DNA of 7,842 nucleotides, taken from G020354785 sp964580815. GTDB taxonomy: Bacteria > Bacteroidota > Bacteroidia > Bacteroidales > UBA10428. Made by a program: the position numbers and the translations under genes. Each line of letters opens with the position of its first letter. Within the stretch, counting starts at the first letter, position 1. Location of the stretch: the NCBI GenBank assembly GCA_964580815.1, contig CAZOLY010000159.1:1-7842 (forward strand), in the 5' to 3' direction. A model generated the notes under the pieces. It ran no database searches. It was not told the origin of the DNA and saw nothing but the letters and a program-made list of their open reading frames with translations. Positions 1 through 6,235 of this stretch are shown piece by piece.

Positions 1-982
1 TTTTTCTGGCTTCATCAACCAGGGTATCAAGTTCCGGTCCGGTTACCTCATAATCTAACCGCAGTGAATCATGGGATGCGTTCATCAGGCTGCCGAATTT
101 CATAATATCATTTTTTTTCAGTGCATCAACAGCATCCAGGCACCTCTGATCTTCTGAGACCACATGTCTTGCTCTTTTTCTTACTGTCTTGTCAGGGATG
201 TTATCAGAGAGCTTGTCAAACCCGGCAAGATTAAGCTCACCAAGATTTCTCAAAGGTTTGATCTTGTTCAGGTATGCTACTGCCTGGTCACACTCCCTCC
301 TCCTTTCATTATATTTGGAGTCCGTGAGTTTCCTCTTCTTGTTTGTATTTGAAATGACCAGTCTATATCCTGAAATGGAAAGCGGAACAAGCTCGTACTG
401 AAGGTTATCACAATTAAGGAAAATAGCATGGTTTTGTTTGCCCATTACGGCAGCAAACTGGTCCATTATTCCGCAATTCACTCCTACGAAATTATTTTCG
501 GCCCTCTGGCATAGCAGTGCCAAATCTTTCCTTCCCAGTTTATTTTGCCCGAATTTTTCATTTATAAAAACAGCAGTGACAGTCTCGATAGAAGCTGATG
601 AAGATAATCCGGCACCGTCAGGTATATTCCCTGAAAATAAAAGCTCTGCGCCTTTGGATATATTTATGCCCGTCTTACGGAATTCATCAATAACTCCAAG
701 CGGATAGTTTACCCATTCATTACCTCTCTTTTCATTTAGCCTGTCAGCAGGAATTTCACATTTGTAATCGAAATTCATTGTCGAGAACCTGAAAACCTCT
801 GATTTGGTATCCCTGACGGCCAGGTAAGTTCCATAGCTGAGAGCACACGGGAAAACATAACCCCCGTTATAGTCGGTATGTTCACCTATTAAATTTACCC
901 TGCCGGGAGAAAAGAATATTGAAATTTCATTACCTGAAGGTCCGTATCTTTTTATAAATTCTGCCTGTATATGCTTTATCAT
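1..982 (-). CDS. galK: Galactokinase, C-terminal end outside the window
   Basis: This GHMP-family kinase phosphorylates galactose at C1 with ATP, the first committed step of the Leloir pathway in the cytoplasm. The visible 327 codons carry the galactokinase signature PGRVNLIGEHTDY at residues 26-38, the ATP-binding loop PDGAGLSSSAS at 121-131, and GIMDQF at 171-176, whose Asp174 is the expected catalytic base. RARHVVSEDQR at 270-280 and SHDSLRLDYEV at 303-313 are also typical. Family members are usually 380-390 residues, so roughly 60 are missing beyond the left edge. The ATG at 982 is chosen because the same frame meets a TAA five codons upstream and because residues 1-14 align naturally with family N-termini. 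There is no clear Shine-Dalgarno sequence, as is common in Bacteroidota. The gene lies 107 bases downstream of the EamA gene on the same strand, with no clear terminator or promoter between them. Co-transcription is therefore possible but not shown. Confidence 0.96.
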   Translation of the reverse strand, partial: MIKHIQAEFIKRYGPSGNEISIFFSPGRVNLIGEHTDYNGGYVFPCALSYGTYLAVRDTKSEVFRFSTMNFDYKCEIPADRLNEKRGNEWVNYPLGVIDEFRKTGINISKGAELLFSGNIPDGAGLSSSASIETVTAVFINEKFGQNKLGRKDLALLCQRAENNFVGVNCGIMDQFAAVMGKQNHAIFLNCDNLQYELVPLSISGYRLVISNTNKKRKLTDSKYNERRRECDQAVAYLNKIKPLRNLGELNLAGFDKLSDNIPDKTVRKRARHVVSEDQRCLDAVDALKKNDIMKFGSLMNASHDSLRLDYEVTGPELDTLVDEARK

Positions 983-1089
983 TATTGGGATTTTTTATAA
1001 TTCTTGCATACTCAACGGAATACTCTTCTAAACGAGGTTTTATAATGTAATTATAATACTCCTTTTTCAAATAAAAAAATAAAAATTAT

Positions 1090-2025
1090 TTATTTACTAC
1101 GGTGCCTGAATAAATGTATCTTTTTATTGCGTGTAAAAACAGTCAGTACAGCACCGCCTATTACCATTGTTGCACCGACGACTGTTAAGAATGTAAAATT
1201 TTCGGGTGATATCCAGGGAACACTTAATCCTCCCAGGATGGCCATTGTTATGAACGTAATAACAGGATTCTGTGTGATGATAACGCTAATTTTATTAGCA
1301 TCAAGATGTTTCAGTGCTATGGCAAGTGAACTGTAGGCAGCAAGTGTATTAAGACCCAGAAATATAAGCAGTATCCAGTATCCTAATGATATTTCCCTTA
1401 AACTGTGGTAACTAACAAAAGGGGAATATAAAAGAGCCGGTATACCGAATATAACAATATTAAGCTGCATGGCAGGATACTTCCGGACAAGCTTCTTTTG
1501 TATTATTGCAAAACCTGTCCATGCCAATGCACCAAAGATTACCCATATTATGCCGGCGTTAAATATTTCTTTATCTGTAGCTATTAGTGATAATTGTTCA
1601 TTATAAAATAATAATAAGCCGCATACCACGATAATAAAGCCTGAAAGTTGTATGAAGGTTACTTTTTCTTTATATATAATAAATCCTGATAAAGCAAGAA
1701 GAACCGGACCAAGTTGCATAAATACCTGCGCTACACTGGGAGATGTATAGTTAATTCCCGATATAAAACCAAGGTAATTCAGTCCAAGGCAGAGTGCCGC
1801 TACGATTAGCAGTATGGGCGGATTTTTAATGATATTAAATTGCGAAGAGTGAAATGTAAAGTAATATGCGGTAAGTAAAACGAATGCCACACTAAATCTG
1901 AACCACGCAATGTCAACCGGACTGAGGCTTATGAGCGATACCTTCAGGGCAACAGCTAAAAATCCCCATAATAAGGCAGTTATAGAAGCAAAAAATATAC
2001 CTTTAAGTCTGGAAGATAGAATCAT
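1090..2025 (-). CDS. EamA/DMT-superfamily permease
   Basis: This is an inner-membrane protein of 311 residues with ten hydrophobic helices. They form two EamA repeats at about residues 9-140 and 157-296, the standard drug/metabolite transporter fold. The N-terminus (FFASITALLWG, residues 11-21) and the helix-loop around SVAQVFMQLGPVLLALSGFI (97-116) are typical of the family. The C-terminus is short and basic (RNKKIHLFRHRSK), consistent with a cytoplasmic tail. EamA proteins export or import small metabolites such as amino acids, nucleosides or toxic compounds, but the substrate cannot be told from sequence and the neighbours do not help. The ATG at 2025 begins directly with the first helix and has no Shine-Dalgarno sequence. 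The 146 bases upstream (2026-2171) contain no gene and no convincing promoter match. Confidence 0.9.
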   Translation of the reverse strand: MILSSRLKGIFFASITALLWGFLAVALKVSLISLSPVDIAWFRFSVAFVLLTAYYFTFHSSQFNIIKNPPILLIVAALCLGLNYLGFISGINYTSPSVAQVFMQLGPVLLALSGFIIYKEKVTFIQLSGFIIVVCGLLLFYNEQLSLIATDKEIFNAGIIWVIFGALAWTGFAIIQKKLVRKYPAMQLNIVIFGIPALLYSPFVSYHSLREISLGYWILLIFLGLNTLAAYSSLAIALKHLDANKISVIITQNPVITFITMAILGGLSVPWISPENFTFLTVVGATMVIGGAVLTVFTRNKKIHLFRHRSK

Positions 2026-2171
2026 TAAACTTATATGATCTTAAATACAGAATACTGAAATTTTGTAAAAATAGAGGAAATTAATATTTATCCCTATATG
2101 TGGAGGGTAAAAACGTGAATAAGACAAAAATTAAATTTGAAGTGTAGATTTAAAGAACTAATGACAGCTAA

Positions 2172-2366
2172 TTAAAAGTCTTCGTCCATCCTGTATCTCA
2201 ATGCTTTATTATGGGCTTTTTCAGCCTCAAAGGCTGTCTCCCAGTCAATATTGTTATAGGAACTCAGGAGTTCATTCTTGCATGAAGGGCAAATAATATC
2301 CTCAGCCTGATGCCTGTTACACCGCTTACATACCTTGAATTCTGCTTTAGGCTCTTTCTTTTTCAT
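2172..2366 (-). CDS. Small zinc-ribbon protein of unknown function
   Basis: This 64-residue soluble protein has two CxxC knuckles, Cys13-x2-Cys16 and Cys26-x2-Cys29. That spacing makes a compact zinc ribbon binding a single Zn2+. The N-terminus is very basic (MKKKEPKAEFK). The C-terminal half (about 35-64) is predicted helical and acidic and ends MDEDF. Zinc ribbons of this size often bind nucleic acid or a protein partner, but I do not recognise a named family, so no function is assigned. The ATG at 2366 gives a plausible start, with only a weak purine stretch (AAAGAAA) ahead of it. The gene is transcribed away from the SiaC-family gene and shares the 140-base divergent region with it. A TAGGTTTA at 2376-2383 (minus strand) resembles a -7 element but lacks a matching -33 box. 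Confidence 0.75.
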   Translation of the reverse strand: MKKKEPKAEFKVCKRCNRHQAEDIICPSCKNELLSSYNNIDWETAFEAEKAHNKALRYRMDEDF

Positions 2367-2391
2367 ATTTTTCTTTAAACCTATTTTACGG

Positions 2392-2422
2392 TTGTAAATT
2401 TCTATAGTTGCATTTATTTTTG
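2392..2422 (+). promoter_or_regulatory. Bacteroidota-type promoter for the SiaC-family gene
   Basis: TTG at 2392-2394 is followed by a 20-base spacer and TATTTTTG at 2415-2422, matching the Bacteroidota -33/-7 consensus TTTG-N(19-21)-TAnnTTTG. Transcription would start near 2429, leaving a leader of about 75 bases before the ATG at 2507. The same architecture with the same 20-base spacer occurs before dtd and before the tRNA gene in this window, which strengthens the call. Confidence 0.6.
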
Positions 2423-2431
2423 AACAAATAA

Positions 2432-2447
2432 GGTGATATATATCACC
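2432..2447. promoter_or_regulatory. Perfect 16-base palindrome, candidate operator
   Basis: GGTGATATATATCACC is a perfect inverted repeat (8-base arms, no spacer). It lies within a few bases of the predicted transcription start of the SiaC-family gene and in the divergent region shared with the zinc-ribbon gene. Symmetry at this position suits a dimeric repressor that blocks transcription initiation or early elongation. It could instead form a hairpin in the leader RNA, but the arms meet without a loop, so a DNA-level operator is more likely. No candidate regulator gene is seen nearby. Confidence 0.5.
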
Positions 2448-2506
2448 GGTAGTAAGGGAAACAATTTAAGAGATTTATCGTAACCTAATCTATAATAATT
2501 GTATTG

Positions 2507-2872
2507 ATGAATTGCACCATAGAAAATACCAGTACGACCCCGTACATAAATTTTAACGACGGGAAAATAAATATTACGGGTAAATCCATACCTACGGTTA
2601 ATTTTGATAACCTCAAATCGTTTTTAAGTTTAATCAGGCGCTATTCAAAGGAACCTGAAGATAACACCGTGTTAAGTATTGACCTTGATTATATGAACGG
2701 CCATTCCAAAAGGTGCATAATGGAATCATTAAAGATTCTTGAGAAAATTTATAAAAAGGGTTACAGGATTTGTGTAAACTGGTACTATGATAAAAATGAT
2801 GAAAATATGCTTGAATTGGGCATTATATATAGTTCCCTTGTATTACTGCCGGTTAATCTGATTGAAAGATAG
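2507..2872 (+). CDS. SiaC-family (DUF1987) regulatory protein, altered phospho-site
   Basis: This 121-residue cytoplasmic protein has the hallmarks of the SiaC/DUF1987 family: TPYINF at residues 11-16, a GKSIP turn at 25-29, and WYYDKNDENMLELG at 92-105. In Pseudomonas, SiaC switches partners according to phosphorylation of one threonine by the kinase SiaB, reversed by the phosphatase SiaA. It controls the diguanylate cyclase SiaD and thereby aggregation and biofilm formation. In most members that threonine sits in a Y-F-N-T-S-S motif. Here the matching stretch is YMNGHS (62-67), with glycine at the threonine position. No siaA, siaB or siaD is nearby. The ATG at 2507 is preferred over the TTG at 2504, and neither has a Shine-Dalgarno sequence. 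The gene is convergent with hemD, only 12 bases away. The family call is firm, but function without the threonine is uncertain. Confidence 0.85.
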   Translation: MNCTIENTSTTPYINFNDGKINITGKSIPTVNFDNLKSFLSLIRRYSKEPEDNTVLSIDLDYMNGHSKRCIMESLKILEKIYKKGYRICVNWYYDKNDENMLELGIIYSSLVLLPVNLIER

Positions 2873-2884
2873 TATCCTCTTTTT

Positions 2885-3643
2885 TTACTGGTCTTTGTTA
2901 TTTTTATTGTGCTCCCTGATAAATTTATCGAGAGCCATTGTCATTGACGGTGCATGGGGCATCGGAGCCTGCAAATCAAGCCTTAATCCCGCATCTTTAA
3001 CTGCTTTTGCCGTGGTTTCCCCAAATGAGGCAATCTTTATGTTATTTTGTTTGAACTGAGGGAAGTTTTGAAGCAGGGATTTTACTCCGGAAGGGCTGAA
3101 AAATACAAGCAAATCATAATTTATTGCAGATAAATCCGATAAATCGCTGCTGACGGTCTTATACAGGATTGCCTTTGTATATTTTATATTGTTATTTTCA
3201 AGTAAAATGGGGATTTCTTCGTTATGCTGGTCAGACAAAGGTAAAAGAAATTTTTCTTCGCAGTGCTTCGCTATAACATCGATCAAATCTGAAAAGTTAC
3301 CTTGCCCGTAAAATATTTTCCTCTTCCGGTACACAATATATTTCTGGAGGAAAAAAGCAACTGATTCAGAGATACAGAAATATTTCATGGAATCAGGGAC
3401 CGATATCCGCATTTCTTCACAAATCCTGAAGAAATGGTTAATTGCTGTTTTACTGGTAAAGATTACAGCAGAATGATTTAAAATATCTACCCTTTGTTTC
3501 CTGAATTCTTTGCATATTACTCCTTCAACATGAATAAACGGCCTGAAATCAATTTTAACATTGTTTTTCACAGCTAATTCATGATAAGGTGACTTTTCTG
3601 ATTCAGGTTGGGGCTGAGATACCAAGATCTTTTTGATTTTCAT
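2885..3643 (-). CDS. hemD: Uroporphyrinogen-III synthase
   Basis: HemD closes and inverts ring D of linear hydroxymethylbilane to form uroporphyrinogen III, the branch-point intermediate for heme, siroheme and corrinoids. The protein has 252 residues, normal length for the family. It shows the two-domain layout expected: KILVSQPQPESEKSPY (5-20), PFIHVEG (35-41) and AVIFTSKTAINHFF (59-72) in domain 1, then FFSPSGVKSLLQNFP (181-195) and IASFGETTAKAVKDAGL (204-220) in domain 2. PHAPSMTMAL (229-238) follows near the C-terminus. VPDSMKYFCISESVA (82-96) and YRKRKIFYG (105-113) fit the Bacteroidota subgroup as I remember it. It is the last gene of the dtd-DUF4271-hemD operon, 26 bases after the DUF4271 stop. 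No other heme genes are in view. The terminal stretch is basic and Asn/Lys-rich and probably disordered. Confidence 0.92.
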   Translation of the reverse strand: MKIKKILVSQPQPESEKSPYHELAVKNNVKIDFRPFIHVEGVICKEFRKQRVDILNHSAVIFTSKTAINHFFRICEEMRISVPDSMKYFCISESVAFFLQKYIVYRKRKIFYGQGNFSDLIDVIAKHCEEKFLLPLSDQHNEEIPILLENNNIKYTKAILYKTVSSDLSDLSAINYDLLVFFSPSGVKSLLQNFPQFKQNNIKIASFGETTAKAVKDAGLRLDLQAPMPHAPSMTMALDKFIREHNKNNKDQ

Positions 3644-3653
3644 ATTTGAGAAT

Positions 3654-3660
3654 CCTCCTT
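3654..3660 (-). promoter_or_regulatory. Strong ribosome-binding site of hemD
   Basis: On the minus strand this reads AAGGAGG, a full Shine-Dalgarno match, 10 bases ahead of the hemD ATG. Most genes in the window have no such site, so it stands out and fixes the hemD start. Confidence 0.75.
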
Positions 3661-3669
3661 TAACTACTT

Positions 3670-4752
3670 CTAAACCAATAAGATGAAGAATTTGTATCCA
3701 AGTAATAGTGGTAAAATTTCAAGTGTACAAAGGTATAAAATCAAATAAAATAAAAAAATATCTTTTTTAATAATTATTTGAAAACCTCTGTAGAAGCGAA
3801 TTATATATGAGATTAAAATCAATGAAATACCAGCAATTATAAATATAACTTTTAACTTTTCAGATATATAGACCTGGCCTATTAACAGGGGAAACAGGAA
3901 CAATCCCAGGTTTTTATTAATGACATAATTATTGTGTATATATTCATTGAATATTTGAGTGCTGTTAAATATAAAACCTACAAGTTTTAGCAGTAATATT
4001 CTCAAGACTGATATGATTATTATAATATTGATAAGGATTAAAAGGGTTTCGAATGTGTTGAATTTGAATACTTTTATCCGGTACAGTTCAAGTATCTTTA
4101 AAATAAAGGTTGACAGGACTATCACATAGATGAAATTTAAAACAAATGATACTCTTTTTATCATTATGTTCTTTTCTCTTAACAGTTTTAGCGATAACTG
4201 ATAGCTTAGCAATGAACTTAACAAAAGAGCGAAATATTTTTTATAGAATATCTTGACCCATAAAAAGAGTAAGGTAATAAATAGAAATATTGCCAGCAGC
4301 CAGTCATTTGATAACTCATATTTCTTTTTTGGCTCTATATTTATGCTTTCCCGGGGAAGAAGCATTCTCCTCAAATTTCCGGTAATGCTGGCAGCAGGCC
4401 TGAATATTAAATTTCCAGAGGATATTGTATCATCACTGGCATTACTAATTAAAAAGTTCCCGGCAGTATTCCATCTCAATTTTTCAGGTTGCTGCTTTCT
4501 GCCGTGATCCTTCAAAATAATGCCTTCGCCGGCAATGTGCATCCCTGTCTTTTCCGCAACTTTTTGTTTAACTTTTACCTTTGCAGAATCGGTGACCAGG
4601 GAATCACCTGCATGAATTTCATAAATTTCAGGGATGCTGTCTCCTATAACTGATTTTGAGCCGGTACTGTCTAAAATAACTTTAGGCTTTGATATCAGGG
4701 AATCCCCCGAAATAATTTTTTCATATCTGACCGTGTCTTTTCCGGGTATCAT
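3670..4752 (-). CDS. DUF4271 family integral membrane protein
   Basis: This is a 360-residue inner-membrane protein. Residues 1-148 are polar, low in hydrophobic content and probably disordered. They repeat short G/D-D-S-L-type segments (SGDSLI, AGDSLV). Residues 150-358 carry about six hydrophobic helices (approximately 151-168, 202-222, 234-260, 281-296, 301-320, 333-356). The end RFYRGFQIII (319-328) followed by LYLCTLEILPLLLGYK (339-354) is the signature of DUF4271, a family I know only from Bacteroidota and whose biochemical role is not established. In this phylum it often lies next to hemD, as here, but a role in heme metabolism is only an inference. Its ATG overlaps the dtd stop as ATGA, so translation is probably coupled. 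A secretory signal is not evident at the N-terminus, which suggests that the long N-terminal region is cytoplasmic. Confidence 0.85.
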   Translation of the reverse strand: MIPGKDTVRYEKIISGDSLISKPKVILDSTGSKSVIGDSIPEIYEIHAGDSLVTDSAKVKVKQKVAEKTGMHIAGEGIILKDHGRKQQPEKLRWNTAGNFLISNASDDTISSGNLIFRPAASITGNLRRMLLPRESINIEPKKKYELSNDWLLAIFLFITLLFLWVKIFYKKYFALLLSSLLSYQLSLKLLREKNIMIKRVSFVLNFIYVIVLSTFILKILELYRIKVFKFNTFETLLILINIIIIISVLRILLLKLVGFIFNSTQIFNEYIHNNYVINKNLGLFLFPLLIGQVYISEKLKVIFIIAGISLILISYIIRFYRGFQIIIKKDIFLFYLILYLCTLEILPLLLGYKFFILLV

Positions 4753-5201
4753 TCTTTATTCTTTGTGTCAATAATAATTGTAACCGGACCGTCATTAATT
4801 AATGAGATTTGCATAAATGCCCCGAATTTGCCGGTTTTTACCCTTTTATTTATATCCTGTTCAAGTTTTTTTATAAAGCTGTTATATACAGGTATTGCAA
4901 TGCCTGGTTTTGCAGCTCTGATATAGGAAGGCCTGTTGCCCTTTTTCGTGCTTGCATGCAAAGTGAACTGGCTGATAACCATTATTTCACCGTCAACATC
5001 TTTCACTGACCTGTTCATAATACCTTTATCATCATCAAATATTCTGAGTCTTGATATTTTACCACTTAACCATTCAATATCTTCACCGGTATCATTTTCT
5101 TCAATTCCCAGAAGGACCAAAAGTCCCTTTTTTATAGACGATTCTCCGGAATTATTGATTGTCACTGCAGCTTCATTTACTCTCTGGATAACAGCACGCA
5201 T
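4749..5201 (-). CDS. dtd: D-aminoacyl-tRNA deacylase
   Basis: DTD hydrolyses D-amino acids (and glycine mischarged on tRNA-Ala) from tRNAs, protecting translation. The 150-residue cytoplasmic protein matches the family from the first residue: MRAVIQRVNEAAVTI at 1-15, RLRIFDD at 51-57, the catalytic SQFTLHA at 77-83 with Thr80, and RPSYIRAA at 90-97. NDGPVTI at 136-142 contains the Gly-Pro pair of the chirality-proofreading cross-subunit motif. The E. coli protein is 145 residues, so length is normal. The frame is open to 5303, but the extra 34 residues do not resemble any DTD. A good promoter also lies within that stretch at 5225-5255, so the ATG at 5201 is the real start. It heads the operon dtd-DUF4271-hemD and overlaps its neighbour by four bases. 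Confidence 0.95.
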   Translation of the reverse strand: MRAVIQRVNEAAVTINNSGESSIKKGLLVLLGIEENDTGEDIEWLSGKISRLRIFDDDKGIMNRSVKDVDGEIMVISQFTLHASTKKGNRPSYIRAAKPGIAIPVYNSFIKKLEQDINKRVKTGKFGAFMQISLINDGPVTIIIDTKNKE

Positions 5202-5224
5202 GAACAAGGAATTTAAATGTTTAG

Positions 5225-5255
5225 CAAAAATAAGTAATTGGGAGACAATGAGCAA
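5225..5255 (-). promoter_or_regulatory. Promoter of the dtd operon
   Basis: On the minus strand, TTG (5253-5255) is followed by a 20-base spacer and TATTTTTG (5225-5232), a full match to the Bacteroidota -7 element. Transcription would begin about 15-20 bases before the dtd ATG at 5201. It drives dtd independently of the tRNA gene, which is closed by its own terminator. Confidence 0.7.
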
Positions 5256-5312
5256 TTTTGAATTATAACCAAAATTAACGCAGGGAGCATAAAAAAGGGA
5301 CAAGGCAATAAT

Positions 5313-5341
5313 AAAAAAGCCGGTGATGGTTTCACCGGCTT
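5313..5341 (-). terminator. Intrinsic terminator of the tRNA-Asn gene
   Basis: On the minus strand a GC-rich stem, AAGCCGGTGA (5332-5341) pairing with TCACCGGCTT (5317-5326), encloses a 5-base loop. It runs straight into a T tract (5313-5318). It begins four bases after the mature tRNA 3' end and shows the T tract only in the tRNA direction. Confidence 0.9.
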
Positions 5342-5344
5342 CAG

Positions 5345-5418
5345 CTCCCCAGGTAGGACTCGAACCTACGACCCTCTGGTTAACAGCCAGATGCTCTAAC
5401 CAACTGAGCTACTGAGGA
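5345..5418 (-). tRNA. tRNA-Asn (anticodon GUU)
   Basis: The 74-base gene folds into a standard cloverleaf on the minus strand. The acceptor arm is TCCTCAG/CTGGGGA with one G-U pair. The D stem is GCTC/GAGC and the anticodon stem TCTGG/CCAGA. The loop is CTGTTAA, giving anticodon GTT at 5382-5384, and the T stem is GTAGG/CCTAC with loop TTCGAGT. The discriminator base is G, as usual for asparagine tRNA. The CCA end is not encoded, since the sequence continues CTG after the discriminator, so a CCA-adding enzyme is required. It is a single-gene unit with its own promoter upstream and terminator downstream. Confidence 0.97.
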
Positions 5419-5419
5419 A

Positions 5420-5434
5420 TTTTGCGACGCAAAA
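5420..5434. repeat. Short inverted repeat over the tRNA-Asn start site
   Basis: TTTTGCG-A-CGCAAAA is a perfect 7-base inverted repeat with a single central base. It overlaps the -7 element and the expected transcription start. It might be a protein-binding site or simply reflect the TTTG element next to a GC discriminator. Confidence 0.4.
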
Positions 5435-5460
5435 GTATATTAATTTGTTCAATTATCCAA
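5430..5460 (-). promoter_or_regulatory. Promoter of tRNA-Asn
   Basis: On the minus strand, TTG (5458-5460), a 20-base spacer and TACTTTTG (5430-5437) match the Bacteroidota consensus. The predicted start lies about five bases upstream of the mature tRNA 5' end at 5418. The rest of the 186-base stretch 5419-5604 is very AT-rich and shows no gene. I see no clear terminator there for the metalloprotease gene that ends at 5605. Confidence 0.7.
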
Positions 5461-5604
5461 TTATAAAATTTTATTTTTTAATAAAGTTTTTTTGGCATTG
5501 CCTGTTGATAAATTTTATGGTTATATTAATATATGATGCTATAAATTTCATTATTTGCTGTAAAAAGTATAATTTAGTTTTCAGAAAGAACGGGAATTAT
5601 TTAT

Positions 5605-6234
5605 TTATAGTCCTATAAAGCAGAAAAGGATTGCAAAATTAACTAACATAATTAAATCTATGCAAATGAATAAGAAAACAAGCATTGTAGTTAATTTAGG
5701 CAATAAATTGATTATATTGAAAACTATGTTAGCATTATTAGTATTTGAAAAGCACTCTGCTATTTTAAATAAATCAAAGCTGGCAGATTGTATGCCCATA
5801 AAAATAACAAAAATTAAAAGAATGACAAAATATTTTCCTTTAAGATAAAATTTCCCAAACTTTTTCTTTAAGACGGTGTTTATTAAAAAAATTAAAGGAA
5901 TAAAAACTAGTAGAGTAAATAATAATCCTGCAAAACTGATAATATTTGTTGGAGTATTACAAATTCTACTTCCATCTTCTCTTAATACCAATGGTTTACT
6001 GCAACTTTCCCATCCAGATACATTGCTTATTGAATTCCCCCAAGATAGTTTAGCAATAGATATTGATAAATTTTCACAGCCGAAAATTTTTCCTGTAGAG
6101 TAATGTCCAAATTCATGAACAACAATCCCTGCTGTTTGAATAATTATTAAAAACAAAACAAACCATACGAGTAAAGTTATCCAACTAACCCATAATGATT
6201 TAATCTTTTGATATACTTTATTATCAATTTTCAT
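5605..6234 (-). CDS. Small membrane zinc metalloprotease, M50/site-2-protease-like
   Basis: This 209-residue integral membrane protein has about four hydrophobic helices (roughly 16-38, 97-120, 134-155, 183-205). HEFGHY at residues 40-45 sits at the end of the first helix, the arrangement of site-2-type intramembrane proteases. His40, His44 and Glu41 would be two zinc ligands and the catalytic glutamate. Asp154 in SFDLFKI, at the end of the third helix, is my best guess for the third ligand. The loop between helices 1 and 2 has three cysteines (53, 79, 92). There are no PDZ or CBS domains, so this is a minimal form. The ATG at 6234 is preferred to an upstream in-frame start inside hsdS. It lies one base after the hsdS stop, with AGGGGAG seven bases ahead of it. 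Such proteases typically cut single-pass membrane proteins, but the substrate is unknown. The family call is moderate and could be tested by structure prediction. Confidence 0.72.
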   Translation of the reverse strand: MKIDNKVYQKIKSLWVSWITLLVWFVLFLIIIQTAGIVVHEFGHYSTGKIFGCENLSISIAKLSWGNSISNVSGWESCSKPLVLREDGSRICNTPTNIISFAGLLFTLLVFIPLIFLINTVLKKKFGKFYLKGKYFVILLIFVIFMGIQSASFDLFKIAECFSNTNNANIVFNIINLLPKLTTMLVFLFICIDLIMLVNFAILFCFIGL

Positions 6235-6235
6235 T

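Noticed and set aside
1..707. Plus-strand open frames opposite galK
   Set aside because: They are antisense to a gene with clear galactokinase motifs and their translations resemble no protein.
983..1009. In-frame ATG at 1009 as an upstream galK start or leader peptide (MQEL then stop)
   Set aside because: A TAA follows after four codons, so it cannot extend galK. A four-codon leader without a regulatory hairpin is not supportable.
930..1066. A short minus-strand open frame overlapping the galK start in another frame, preceded by AAGGAG
   Set aside because: It has no ATG, GTG or TTG start at a suitable distance, and its second half lies inside galK. It reads like a protein but is too short to claim.
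4792..4805. Perfect 14-base palindrome TCATTAATTAATGA
   Set aside because: It lies within the dtd coding region over the conserved residues before the NDGPVT motif, so codon content explains it.
5202..5303. N-terminal extension of dtd by 34 residues
   Set aside because: The family starts at MRAVIQRV, the extension is unlike any DTD, and a promoter lies within it.
5345..5418. tRNA-Asn as the attachment site of the restriction island
   Set aside because: Integrases usually use the tRNA 3' end, which here faces dtd and not the restriction genes. No integrase and no repeated copy of the tRNA 3' end are visible in the window.
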